Source: Actinospica acidithermotolerans
GTDB taxonomy: Bacteria > Actinomycetota > Actinomycetes > Streptomycetales > Catenulisporaceae
Assembly: GCF_018139625.1 (NCBI RefSeq)
Contig: NZ_JAGSOH010000034.1
Coordinates: forward strand, 1 to 60,099
DNA length: 60,099 nt
Reading direction: 5' to 3'
Positions 10,335 through 18,387 of the stretch are shown piece after piece. Below the pieces are notes generated by a model. It made no database searches, was not told where the DNA came from, and saw only the letters and a list, made by a program, of their open reading frames with translations. Each line of letters opens with the position of its first letter. The stretch's first letter is position 1. A program made the position numbers and the translations under genes.

Positions 10335-10366
10335 GTGCAAATGCACGCCGCGCGGAGGACTATTAT
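10335..10366 (+). promoter_or_regulatory. Palindrome and -10 upstream of the orphan response regulator
   Basis: A perfect inverted repeat GTGCA-AA-TGCAC (10335-10346) lies 14 bp before a TATTAT -10 element (10361-10366). It occupies the place of the -35 hexamer, which is otherwise poor, so it may be an activator or repressor site. Confidence 0.5.
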
Positions 10367-10505
10367 CAGGAGTCATCGACCCCAGACGATGATGGTCCGA
10401 CTACCTATCGCTACCGTGCCCGGCGCCGGCCGGGCACGTGGCGGGTGGCGGCACGGCCGGGAGCCGCACGGCGACCGCGGGAGATGACGGAAGGGGCTGG
10501 GACTG

Positions 10506-11219
10506 ATGTCCGATGCTCGGGCAGGGGCGGCACAGCGCGGCGAGCCGATCAGGGTCCTGCTCGTCGACGACCACGCACTGATGCGGCTGAGCCTGCGCAC
10601 CGTGCTGGAGACCGAGCCGGACATCGAGGTGGTCGGCGAGGCCGGGGACGGGAACGAGGCCCTGGCCAAGGCGGCTGAGCTGCTGCCGGACCTGGTGCTG
10701 CTGGACGTGAAGATGCCCGCCCGCGGCGGGATCGGCGGCGGCATCGAGGCGGCGGCCGCGATCAAGGACATCGCCCCGAGCGCCCGCGTCGTCATGCTCA
10801 CCATGAGCGAGGACGAGGAGGACCTCTACGAGGCGATCAAGGCGGGGGCCAGCGGCTACCTGCTCAAGGACGTGCTGCCGCACGAGATCGCCGACTCCAT
10901 CCGCTCCGTGGTCGGCGGCCAGTCGCTGATCTCCCCGCCGATGGCGGCGAAGCTGCTGACCGAGTTCGCCACCATGGTCCGGCACGGCGAGGACCGGAAG
11001 AACCCGGGCCCGCCCGCGCCCCGGCTGACCGACCGCGAGCTCGAGGTGCTCAAGCTCATCGCCACCGGCGCGAACAACAGCAAGATCGCGAAGACGCTGT
11101 TCATCAGCGAGAACACGGTCAAGAACCACGTGCGCAACATCCTGGAGAAGCTGCAGCTGCACTCCCGGATGGAAGCGGTCATGTACGCCGTGCGCGAGAA
11201 GATCCTCGACCTGCCCTAG
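10506..11219 (+). CDS. Orphan NarL/FixJ-type response regulator
   Basis: 237 residues with no kinase gene beside it. The receiver has the acidic pair DD21-22, phospho-Asp67 (LVLLDVKMPA) and a Gly-rich insertion just after it (GGIGGGIEAA). The C-terminal LuxR-type HTH carries LTDRELEVLKLIATGANN and TVKNHVRNILEKLQLHSR. Sequence and neighbours (HPF, ComF, LpqB, MtrBA) correspond to S. coelicolor SCO3008, described as the orphan regulator OrrA; that identity is from memory and synteny. Targets here are unknown. Confidence 0.93.
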   Translation: MSDARAGAAQRGEPIRVLLVDDHALMRLSLRTVLETEPDIEVVGEAGDGNEALAKAAELLPDLVLLDVKMPARGGIGGGIEAAAAIKDIAPSARVVMLTMSEDEEDLYEAIKAGASGYLLKDVLPHEIADSIRSVVGGQSLISPPMAAKLLTEFATMVRHGEDRKNPGPPAPRLTDRELEVLKLIATGANNSKIAKTLFISENTVKNHVRNILEKLQLHSRMEAVMYAVREKILDLP

Positions 11220-11308
11220 CCGGCGCCCCTGAACGTATTGGCGGCCCGGGCCGCGGATACGGCATCATTGACCACGACCTCCGGGCCTGCCCGGAGGCGT
11301 CGCTGCGA

Positions 11309-11379
11309 TCCCGGGTCGTCTAGTGGCAGGACATCAGATTTTGGTTCTGAGTACGGAGGTTCGAATCCTCCCCCGGGAG
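11309..11379 (+). tRNA. tRNA-Gln (anticodon UUG)
   Basis: Acceptor arms TCCCGGG (11309-11315) and CCCGGGA (11372-11378) with discriminator G11379. The anticodon stem TCAGA/TCTGA encloses loop TTTTGGT with anticodon TTG at 11341-11343. The T arm is GGAGG-TTCGAAT-CCTCC (11355-11371). CCA is not encoded. It lies between the orphan regulator and glmU. Confidence 0.97.
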
Positions 11380-11455
11380 CTGCGCTCGGATTCGCTTCAT
11401 CGGCACCAGGTAGGCTCGGCGATGGTCCTTGTCGCCGAGAGTAGGTAGGCACTTC

Positions 11456-12916
11456 ATGCCCCCTGAGCTCCGCCCCGCCGCCGTATTCGTCCTCGCTGCC
11501 GGACAGGGCACCCGGATGAAGTCGGACACGCCCAAGGTGCTGCACACGCTGTGCGGCCGCCCGCTCGTCGGCCACGTGGTGGCCAACGCGCGCGGGCTCG
11601 ATCCGCGGCGGCTGGCCGTGGTCGTCGGGCACGGCCGCGAGCAGGTCTCCGCGTACCTGGCGAGCGTGGACCCGGAGATCCGCGCCGTGGTCCAGGAGGA
11701 GCAGCACGGCACCGGGCACGCCACGCGGGTGGCGCTCGAGGCGCTGGCCGAGACCGACGGCGAGCTCGAGGGAACCGTCCTCGTGCTGTTCGGCGACACT
11801 CCGCTGCTGAGCACCGAGACGATGGCCGCCGTGCTCGAATCGCACCACCGGGCCGGCCGCGCCGTCACCGTGCTGACCGCGATCCTGGACGAGCCGCGCG
11901 GCTACGGCCGGATCATCCGCGAGGGCGACTCCGTCGTCGCGATCGTCGAGCAGAAGGACGCGACGCCCGAGCAGGCCGCGATCCGCGAGGTCAACTCCGG
12001 CGTGTTCGCGTTCGACGCCAAGGTGCTGCGCGACGCCCTCGGCCGGCTGAACCGGGACAACAAGCAGGGCGAGGAGTACCTGACCGACGTGCTCGGCATC
12101 GCCGCGGCGGACGGCCTCACGGTCGGCGCGCACGTCGTCGAGGACTGGCACGAGACGCTCGGCATCAACGACCGGGTCCAGCTCGCCGAGATGCGCGGAC
12201 TGCTGAACCGGAAGCTGACGGAGCATTGGATGCGCGAGGGCGTGTCCATCATCGACCCGGCGACCACCCAGCTCGACGTGCAGGTCACGCTCGGCCGGGA
12301 CGCGATCGTGCACCCGAACACGCAGCTGCACGGCAGCACCGTGATCGCCGCCGGGGCCGAGATCGGCCCGAACTGCACGCTCACCGACACGTTCGTGGGC
12401 GAGGGCGCCAGGGTGACGAACGCCACGACCGAGGGCGCCGAGATCGGCCCCGAGGCGACCGTCGGCCCGTACACCTACCTGCGGCCCGGCACGAAGCTCG
12501 CGCGCGGCGCCAAGGCGGGCGGCTTCGTCGAGATGAAGAACGCGGAGATCGGCGAGGGTTCGAAGGTGCCGCACCTGTCGTACGTCGGCGACACGACCAT
12601 CGGCGAGGGCTGCAACATCGGCGCGGGCACCATCACCGCGAACTACGACGGCGTGGCCAAGCACCGCACCGAGATCGGCGACCACGTGTTCGTCGGCACG
12701 AACACCGTGCTCATCGCCCCGGCGACGCTGGGCGACGGCGCGTTCGTCGCTGCGGGCTCGGCGATCAGCAGCCCGGTCGGCCCCGGCGAGCTGGCCGTGG
12801 CCCGCGGCCGCCAGCGCAACATCGCGGGCTACATCGAGCGCAAGCGCCCGGAGAGCAAGGCGGCGAAGGCGGCGGCCGAGGCGAAGGCGCAGACGGCCGG
12901 AGAGGGAGCCGAGTAG
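11456..12916 (+). CDS. glmU: Bifunctional GlmU (acetyltransferase / uridyltransferase)
   Basis: 486 residues. Acetylates glucosamine-1-phosphate and transfers UMP to give UDP-N-acetylglucosamine for peptidoglycan. The N-terminal nucleotidyltransferase has VLAAGQGTRMKS (about 12-23) and FGDTPLL. The C-terminal left-handed beta-helix acetyltransferase (about 265-460) contains hexapeptide repeats and AGTITANYDGVAKHRTEIG. ATG 11456 is chosen over an upstream TTG because it sits directly before the conserved N-terminus. A TAGGCT -10-like hexamer at 11411-11416 may be its promoter. Confidence 0.98.
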   Translation: MPPELRPAAVFVLAAGQGTRMKSDTPKVLHTLCGRPLVGHVVANARGLDPRRLAVVVGHGREQVSAYLASVDPEIRAVVQEEQHGTGHATRVALEALAETDGELEGTVLVLFGDTPLLSTETMAAVLESHHRAGRAVTVLTAILDEPRGYGRIIREGDSVVAIVEQKDATPEQAAIREVNSGVFAFDAKVLRDALGRLNRDNKQGEEYLTDVLGIAAADGLTVGAHVVEDWHETLGINDRVQLAEMRGLLNRKLTEHWMREGVSIIDPATTQLDVQVTLGRDAIVHPNTQLHGSTVIAAGAEIGPNCTLTDTFVGEGARVTNATTEGAEIGPEATVGPYTYLRPGTKLARGAKAGGFVEMKNAEIGEGSKVPHLSYVGDTTIGEGCNIGAGTITANYDGVAKHRTEIGDHVFVGTNTVLIAPATLGDGAFVAAGSAISSPVGPGELAVARGRQRNIAGYIERKRPESKAAKAAAEAKAQTAGEGAE

Positions 12917-12928
12917 CCCCGACCGGAG

Positions 12929-12975
12929 CCGTCCGGATGCCGCGGTGACGGACCGCGCACGTTTTCGCCGGACGG
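12929..12975 (+). terminator. Nested hairpins after glmU
   Basis: An inner hairpin CGCGGT-GACGG-ACCGCG (12941-12957) is followed by CACGTTTT. Outer arms CCGTCCGG (12929-12936) and CCGGACGG (12968-12975) are also perfectly complementary. It looks like an intrinsic terminator with a short T run. The prs promoter must lie downstream in the rest of the 249-bp gap; a TTGACA at 13116-13121 has no good -10 partner. Confidence 0.55.
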
Positions 12976-13165
12976 AGGGCGGTTCGTGGGATGAACCGCA
13001 CACGTCCGTATGGTGTCCGGCGGGGGTCGGCATGTCGCGACTTCTGCGACAATAGGAGGGGGCAGAACCCGCCGTCTCGCGATGAACGGGATAACGCCCG
13101 ATGCTTCCCCCGCTTTTGACACAGGATCGGGCAAAGGCTCGTCAACTCCCCAAGGAGCTAGTCGC

Positions 13166-14146
13166 GTGACCGGCATCGAGACCACCGGCCAGAAGAAACT
13201 GATGTTGTTCTCCGGCCGGGCGCACCCGGAACTGGCCGCGGCGGTGGCCGCGGAGCTGGGCGTCGAGCTCGCGCCCACCCAGGCCAGGGACTTCGCCAAC
13301 GGCGAGATCTACGTGCGTTTCGAGGAGTCGGTGCGCGGCAGCCACGCCTTCGTGCTGCAGAGCCACACCGCGCCGATCAACCAGTGGATCATGGAGCAGC
13401 TGATCATGGTGGACGCGCTCAAGCGCGCCTCCGCCAAGAACATCACCGTGATCATGCCGTTCTACGGCTACGCGCGCCAGGACAAGAAGCACCGCGGCCG
13501 CGAGCCGATCTCGGCCCGGCTGATGGCCGATCTTTTCAAGCAGGCGGGCGCCGACCGGCTGATGGCCATCGACCTGCACACCGACCAGATCCAGGGCTAC
13601 TTCGACGGCCCGGTCGACCACCTGTGGGCGATGCCCCTGCTGATCGACTACATCCGGGAGAACATCGACCGGGACCGGCTGACGATCGTCTCCCCGGACG
13701 CCGGCCGGGTGAAGGTCGCCGACAAGTGGTGCGACAAGCTCGGCGCCCCGCTGGCCATCGTGCACAAGCGGCGCGACGCGAACATCGCCAACCAGGTCTC
13801 GGTGCACGAGATCGTCGGCGACATCAAGGGCCGGGTCTGCGTCCTGGTCGACGACATGATCGACACCGCGGGCACCATCTGCGCCGCCTCCGACGCGCTC
13901 TTCGAGCACGGCGCGGCCGAGGTGATCATAGTGGCGACCCACGCGGTGTTCTCCGGGCCCGCCGTGGACCGGCTGAAGAACTCGCGGGTGACCAAGGTCA
14001 TCGTCACCGACACGCTGCCGCTGTCCGACGAGCGCCGCTTCGACAAGCTGACCGTGCTCTCGGTGGCCCCGATCGTGGCCCAGGCCATCTCGGAGGTCTT
14101 CGAGGACGGCTCGGTGACCTCGATGTTCGAGGGCGCCGACGACTGA
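13166..14146 (+). CDS. prs: Ribose-phosphate pyrophosphokinase (PRPP synthetase)
   Basis: 326 residues. Makes PRPP from ribose-5-phosphate and ATP for nucleotide, His and Trp synthesis. Visible motifs are FANGEIYVRFEESVRG, the ATP-binding flexible loop YGYARQDKKHRGREPI, the metal site DLHTDQIQGYFD and the PRPP loop VLVDDMIDTAGTI. GTG 13166 is chosen because AAGGAG (13152-13157) lies 8 bases upstream and the following residues match the family. glmU-prs-rplY-pth is the conserved actinobacterial order, and GlmU and Prs both feed sugar-nucleotide metabolism. Confidence 0.97.
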   Translation: MTGIETTGQKKLMLFSGRAHPELAAAVAAELGVELAPTQARDFANGEIYVRFEESVRGSHAFVLQSHTAPINQWIMEQLIMVDALKRASAKNITVIMPFYGYARQDKKHRGREPISARLMADLFKQAGADRLMAIDLHTDQIQGYFDGPVDHLWAMPLLIDYIRENIDRDRLTIVSPDAGRVKVADKWCDKLGAPLAIVHKRRDANIANQVSVHEIVGDIKGRVCVLVDDMIDTAGTICAASDALFEHGAAEVIIVATHAVFSGPAVDRLKNSRVTKVIVTDTLPLSDERRFDKLTVLSVAPIVAQAISEVFEDGSVTSMFEGADD

Positions 14147-14159
14147 GTGCCCCTCGCTC

Positions 14160-14176
14160 GCTCCGCGGTGCGGAGC
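14160..14176 (+). terminator. Hairpin after prs
   Basis: Perfect 7-bp stem GCTCCGC-GGT-GCGGAGC beginning 13 bases after the prs stop. There is no T run, so a factor-dependent or weak terminator is likely. Confidence 0.4.
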
Positions 14177-14192
14177 AGCCCTCCCCGCCGGG

Positions 14193-14387
14193 TAGGATGG
14201 ACGTATTGCCCGGCGAGGGAGTGGCCGCGGTTCCGCGAGAGCGGGATCCGGCGGGCTCCGTGATCGACGTGCTGATCGCACTCCGGGCCGTCGCACGGCC
14301 CTTTTTTCATGGGCCGACGCCTCGGCCGGGGGTCGATTCGCCGAATCGTCCAGGCTGAAACCGACCCCCGACACCAAAGGCGACACC
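14193..14387 (+). ncRNA. Structured leader RNA of rplY with internal intrinsic terminator
   Basis: A TAGGAT -10-like hexamer (14193-14198) lies between inverted arms CGCCGGG (14186-14192) and CCCGGCG (14209-14215). Downstream come an intrinsic terminator (14285-14307), hairpin GGCCGA-CGCC-TCGGCC (14312-14327), the near-palindrome GATTCG-C-CGAATC and long-range arms GGGGGTCG (14328-14335) / CGACCCCC (14362-14369). From the end of the T run to the rplY ATG there is no TA dinucleotide, so no -10 element can lie there. rplY transcripts must therefore pass the terminator. I infer attenuation or a riboregulator; no known Rfam class is claimed. Confidence 0.55.
14285..14307 (+). terminator. Intrinsic terminator in the rplY leader
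   Basis: Stem GGGCCGT (14285-14291), loop CGC, ACGGCCC (14295-14301), followed at once by six T. Textbook rho-independent structure, about 80 bases before the rplY start. Confidence 0.85.
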
Positions 14388-14993
14388 ATGTCCGAGATCA
14401 AGATCGCGGCCGAGCCGCGCGACACCTTCGGCAAGGGCGCGGCCCGCCAGCTGCGCCGCGACGGCAAGATCCCCGCCGTGCTCTACGGGCACAAGCAGGA
14501 GCCGGTGCACCTCGCGCTGCCGGAGCACGACCTGTTCCTCGCGCTCAAGACCCCGAACGTCCTGCTGAACCTGGACATCGTCGGCGGCAAGAGCGAGCTG
14601 GCCATCCCGAAGGCCGTCTCCAAGGACCCGGTCAAGCGCACCCTCGAGCACGTCGACCTGCTGCTCGTGCGCCGCGGCGAGAAGGTCACCGTGGACGTCC
14701 CGGTCGTCACCGCCGGCGAGATCGCCCCCGGCGGCCTGCTCGAGCTCGTGCTCACCTCGCTCTCCGTCGAGGCCGAGGCCACCCACATCCCGGCGTCCTT
14801 CGAGGTCTCCATCGAGGGCCTGGAGGAGGGCTCGCAGATCACCGCGGGCGCCGTCCCCCTGCCGAGCGGCGTGACCCTGGTCACCGACGCCGAGGCCGTC
14901 GTCGTGCACGTGCTGACCCCGGCCGCCACGCTGGTCGAGGAGGAGTCGGCCGAGGGTGAGGCCGAGGCGGGCGCCGAGGCCGAGGCCGAGTAA
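14388..14993 (+). CDS. rplY: 50S ribosomal protein L25/general stress protein Ctc
   Basis: 201 residues, the long Ctc form. The N-terminal L25 domain (about 1-95; EPRDTFGKGAARQLRRDGKIPAVLYG) binds 5S rRNA, and the C-terminal beta domain (about 100-185) is followed by an acidic Glu/Ala tail (EAEAGAEAEAE). It precedes pth by 6 bp, a conserved pairing. Expression is probably controlled by the structured leader described above. Confidence 0.97.
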   Translation: MSEIKIAAEPRDTFGKGAARQLRRDGKIPAVLYGHKQEPVHLALPEHDLFLALKTPNVLLNLDIVGGKSELAIPKAVSKDPVKRTLEHVDLLLVRRGEKVTVDVPVVTAGEIAPGGLLELVLTSLSVEAEATHIPASFEVSIEGLEEGSQITAGAVPLPSGVTLVTDAEAVVVHVLTPAATLVEEESAEGEAEAGAEAEAE

Positions 14994-14999
14994 CTCCGC

Positions 15000-15575
15000 A
15001 TGGCAGAACCCTGGTTGGTGGTCGGGCTCGGCAACCCCGGGCCCGGCTACGCCGCCACCCGGCACAACGCCGGATTCATGGTCGTGGACCTGCTCGCCGA
15101 GCGGATGGGCGGCAGGTTCAAGGCCCACAAGGGCGGCGCCGAGGTGGTGGAGGGACGGGTCGCGGGCCGGCGCGTCGTGCTCGCCAAGCCCAAGTCCTTC
15201 ATGAACCTCTCCGGCGGCCCCACCGTGGCCGCGCAGAACTTCTTCAAGGTCCCGCTCGAGCAGATCGTCGTCGTGCACGACGAGCTCGACATCGACTACG
15301 GCGTGCTGCGCCTCAAGCGCGGCGGGGGCGACGGCGGGCACAACGGCCTGAAGTCGATCACCAAGTCGCTCGGCTCGAAGGAGTACCTGCGGGTCCGCTT
15401 CGGCATCGGCCGCCCGCCGGGCCGCCAGGATCCGGCCGACTTCGTGCTCAAGCCCTTCTCCTCGACCGAGGCCAAGGAGCTGGCGCTGAATGTCGACCGC
15501 GCCGCGGACGCCGTGGAGGCGCTGCTCACCGGCAGCCTGGAGGACGCGCAGAACCGGTACCACGCGGGCGTCTGA
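15000..15575 (+). CDS. pth: Peptidyl-tRNA hydrolase
   Basis: 191 residues, normal length. Releases peptides from dropped-off peptidyl-tRNA. [18 protein letters not shown] contains Asn12 and catalytic His22; [21 protein letters not shown] and GGHNGLKS provide the remaining active-site Asp and Asn. It directly follows rplY and is probably cotranscribed. Confidence 0.98.
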   Translation: MAEPWLVVGLGNPGPGYAATRHNAGFMVVDLLAERMGGRFKAHKGGAEVVEGRVAGRRVVLAKPKSFMNLSGGPTVAAQNFFKVPLEQIVVVHDELDIDYGVLRLKRGGGDGGHNGLKSITKSLGSKEYLRVRFGIGRPPGRQDPADFVLKPFSSTEAKELALNVDRAADAVEALLTGSLEDAQNRYHAGV

Positions 15576-15621
15576 GCGGTCGGGTTCCGGGCGGCGGGCG
15601 GCGGTCTGCGAGAATCGGAGC

Positions 15622-16923
15622 GTGAGCTACGACTATGACGCCCCCGCATCCGCCGCACTGTTCGACCGCGCCCAGGCGGTGACCCCGGGCGGGGTCAACT
15701 CGCCGGTCCGCGCGTTCCAGGGGGTCGGCGGGACGCCGCGCTTCATGGTCTCCGGGCGCGGCGCGTACCTCACCGACGCCGACGGACGCGAGTACGTCGA
15801 CCTCGTCTGCTCCTGGGGCCCGATGATCCTCGGCCACGCGCACCCCGCGGTGCTCGAGGCCGCGGGCGCCGCACTGGCCCGGGGCACCTCCTTCGGCACG
15901 CCGAGCGAGGGCGAGGTGGCGCTCGCCGAGGAGATGGTGGCCCGGATCGCCCCGCTGGAGCAGGTCCGGCTCGTCTCCTCCGGCACCGAGGCCACGATGT
16001 CGGCGATCCGGCTCGCCCGCGGCTTCACCGGACGCTCGAAGGTCGTCAAGTTCGCCGGCTGCTACCACGGGCACGTCGACGCGCTGCTGGCCGCCGCCGG
16101 CTCCGGCGTCGCGACGCTCGCGCTGCCCGACACGCCCGGCGTGACCGGCACCCAGACCGGCGACACGATCGTGCTCCCGTACAACGACCTCGAGGCGGTG
16201 CGCGCGGCGTTCGCCGAATTCGGGGACTCCATCGCCTGCGTGATCACCGAGGCCGCCGCCGGGAACATGGGCGTGGTCCCGCCGCTGCCCGGCTTCAACG
16301 CCGCGCTGCGTGATCTGTGCCACGCCAACGGCGCCCTCTACATCTCGGACGAGGTGATGACCGGCTTCCGCAGCTCGCGCGAGGGCTGGTTCGGCATCGA
16401 CGGCGTCGCGCCCGACCTGATGACCTTCGGCAAGGTGATGGGCGGCGGCTTCCCGGCCGCGGCGTTCGGCGGCCGCGCCGACGTGATGGGCCAGCTCGCG
16501 CCGCACGGCCCGGTCTACCAGGCGGGCACGCTCTCCGGGAACCCGGTGGCGACGGCCGCCGGCCTGGCCACGCTGCGCCACTGCACCCCCGAGGTCTACA
16601 CGCACCTGGACGCGACGGCGAAGACCGTGGCCCAGCTCGCCTCCGACGCGCTCTCCGAGGCGGGGGTGGGGCACCGGGTGCAGTTCGCCGGGACGATGTT
16701 CTCGATCTTCTTCACCGACGCAGCGGTCAACGACTACGCGACGGCCAAGACCCAGGACACCGGGAAGTTCAAGGCCTTCTTCCACAGCATGCTGTCCGAC
16801 GGCGTCTACCTGCCGCCGAGCGCCTTCGAGGCCTGGTTCGTATCCGCCGCGCACGACGACGCCGCGATCGCCCGGATCGCCGAGGCCCTGCCGGCCGCCG
16901 CGCGGGCCGCCGCGAGCGCCTGA
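15622..16923 (+). CDS. hemL: Glutamate-1-semialdehyde 2,1-aminomutase
   Basis: 433 residues. PLP enzyme converting glutamate-1-semialdehyde to 5-aminolevulinate, the C5 route to haem, which the neighbouring cytochrome c maturation genes consume. [20 protein letters not shown] is the family N-terminus, and the PLP lysine is about K271 in [22 protein letters not shown] 15622 lies just before the conserved start; no other in-frame start gives family similarity. Confidence 0.97.
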   Translation: MSYDYDAPASAALFDRAQAVTPGGVNSPVRAFQGVGGTPRFMVSGRGAYLTDADGREYVDLVCSWGPMILGHAHPAVLEAAGAALARGTSFGTPSEGEVALAEEMVARIAPLEQVRLVSSGTEATMSAIRLARGFTGRSKVVKFAGCYHGHVDALLAAAGSGVATLALPDTPGVTGTQTGDTIVLPYNDLEAVRAAFAEFGDSIACVITEAAAGNMGVVPPLPGFNAALRDLCHANGALYISDEVMTGFRSSREGWFGIDGVAPDLMTFGKVMGGGFPAAAFGGRADVMGQLAPHGPVYQAGTLSGNPVATAAGLATLRHCTPEVYTHLDATAKTVAQLASDALSEAGVGHRVQFAGTMFSIFFTDAAVNDYATAKTQDTGKFKAFFHSMLSDGVYLPPSAFEAWFVSAAHDDAAIARIAEALPAAARAAASA

Positions 16924-16978
16924 GCCCGCCCTCCGTCCCACGCCCCGACCGATGGCACCCCCAGCAGAAGGAACGCGC

Positions 16979-17647
16979 ATGACGCAGCAGATCGACCCCG
17001 GAGTCAAGACCGTCGTCCACCTGATGCGGCACGGCGAGGTCTTCAACCCGGAGGGGATCCTCTACGGCCGGCTGCCCGACTTCCACCTGTCCGAGCTCGG
17101 CCGCAAGATGGCCGAGCGCGGCGCCGAGTTCTTCGCCGAGCGCGACGTGACCTACGTGGTGGCCTCGCCGCTGGACCGGGCCCAGGAGACGGCCGCGCCG
17201 ATCGCGGCGCGGCGCGACGTCGAGCTGGCGACGGACGGCCGGCTGATCGAGGCCTCGAACTTCTTCGAGGGCAAGAAGTTCAGCGTCGGCGACGGCGTGC
17301 TCAAGCGCCCGGCCACCTGGCCCAAGCTGTACAACCCCTTCCGGCCGTCCTGGGGCGAGCCGTACAAGGAGCAGGTCGCGCGGGTGCGCGCGGCGCTCGA
17401 GGCGGCCCGCGACAAGGCGCTCGGGCACGAGGCCGTGTGCGTCAGCCACCAGCTGCCGATCTGGGTCAGCCGGCTCGCCGCCGAGCACCGGCCGCTGTGG
17501 CACGACCCGCGCAAGCGCGAGTGCTCGCTCGCCTCGGTCACCTCGTTCCACTACGTCGGGACGCAGCTCGTCGGCCTGGAGTACCACGAGCCGTCCAAGG
17601 ACCTGCTGCCGGTGAAGACCACGAAGAAATTCGTCGCCGGGGCGTGA
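16979..17647 (+). CDS. Histidine phosphatase (phosphoglycerate mutase superfamily)
   Basis: 222 residues. RHG motif LMRHGEVFNPEGILYGR with phospho-acceptor His18; a second conserved His lies in CVSHQLPIWVSRL. Typical broad phosphatase fold; substrate unknown. ATG 16979 follows AGAAGGAA by a proper spacing. The order hemL, histidine phosphatase, TlpA-like lipoprotein, ccdA, resB, ccsA matches the Streptomyces SCO4470-4475 region as I recall it. Confidence 0.93.
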   Translation: MTQQIDPGVKTVVHLMRHGEVFNPEGILYGRLPDFHLSELGRKMAERGAEFFAERDVTYVVASPLDRAQETAAPIAARRDVELATDGRLIEASNFFEGKKFSVGDGVLKRPATWPKLYNPFRPSWGEPYKEQVARVRAALEAARDKALGHEAVCVSHQLPIWVSRLAAEHRPLWHDPRKRECSLASVTSFHYVGTQLVGLEYHEPSKDLLPVKTTKKFVAGA

Positions 17648-17756
17648 AACGCCTGACGGGGCGTCGGGTCGGCGGCCGGGAGAAGGTCACGCCGAGATCA
17701 CGGCTTGCTGAGCTTTCCTGAGAACCGCTGACCCGACGGCTTCGCCAGAAATCGGG

Positions 17757-17776
17757 CATGCGAAACTCTTCGCATG
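17757..17776. promoter_or_regulatory. Inverted repeat spanning the resA start codon
   Basis: CATGCGAA-ACTC-TTCGCATG, two perfect 8-bp arms; the ATG of the next gene (17774) lies in the right arm. No ribosome binding site is visible upstream. It could be an operator or an RNA hairpin that hides the start codon. Confidence 0.5.
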
Positions 17777-18367
17777 GTCGCACCGAAACCCGCCCGCCGC
17801 CGTACGCTCGCCGTCGCGGCCGCGAGCCTCGCCGCGGCCGCGGTCCTCGCGGGCTGCGGGAGCAGCTCCGGCAGCTCGAACGGAGCGCAGACCGGATACG
17901 TCAAGGTCACCACCGGCATCTCGCAGGTGAAGGCCGCGGACCGGCAGGCGATGCCCGCGCTCTCCGGCACCACGCTGCAGGGCAAGTCGCTGTCCGTCGA
18001 CTACACCGGCCACGTGACGGTGATCAACGTGTGGGGCTCGTGGTGCACGCCGTGCCGCGAGGAGGCGCCGGACTTCGCCGAGGCCTATCAGAAGTACCAC
18101 GCCAAGGGCGTCGAGTTCGTCGGCATCAACACCCGGGACGACAACGCCGCGGCCATCGCGTACAACTCGCAGTTCGGCATCTCGTACCCCTCCTTGCAGG
18201 ACCCGGACGAGACGCTGGTGCTCGACCTGAAGGAGATAATCCCGGCCACCAGCGTGCCGTCCACCGTGATTGTGGACAGCAGCGGCAAGGTCGCGGTGCG
18301 CGCGCTCGGCGGCATCACGGAGCCGGAGCTGCTCAAGGAGATCGACTACACCCTCTCCGGGAGCTGA
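17774..18367 (+). CDS. resA: TlpA/ResA-like thioredoxin lipoprotein
   Basis: 197 residues. The signal peptide ends in lipobox VLAGC (Cys28), so the protein is anchored outside the membrane. The thioredoxin fold carries the redox motif WCTPC (Cys91, Cys94) and the cis-Pro segment SVPSTVIVDSSG. Reduces apocytochrome c haem-binding cysteines before haem ligation, with electrons from CcdA. First gene of a ResA-CcdA-ResB-CcsA set; ccdA starts 20 bp later or less. Confidence 0.94.
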   Translation: MVAPKPARRRTLAVAAASLAAAAVLAGCGSSSGSSNGAQTGYVKVTTGISQVKAADRQAMPALSGTTLQGKSLSVDYTGHVTVINVWGSWCTPCREEAPDFAEAYQKYHAKGVEFVGINTRDDNAAAIAYNSQFGISYPSLQDPDETLVLDLKEIIPATSVPSTVIVDSSGKVAVRALGGITEPELLKEIDYTLSGS

Positions 18368-18387
18368 CCTTGTCGATCGGGTCCCTG

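Noticed and set aside
11422-11450. ATG at 11422, 5 bases after TAGGCT, as a leaderless start for glmU
   Set aside because: It is out of frame with glmU and meets a stop after nine codons; TAGGCT is more likely the -10 of a short-leader glmU transcript.
13116-13121. Perfect TTGACA as a prs promoter -35
   Set aside because: No -10-like hexamer 16-19 bp downstream, so I did not list it as a promoter.
18009-18020. CACGTGA-containing strings inside genes (for example in resA and near 48555) as further parS sites
   Set aside because: They lack the TGTT and AAACA flanks; only 30835-30850 matches the full 16-base site.
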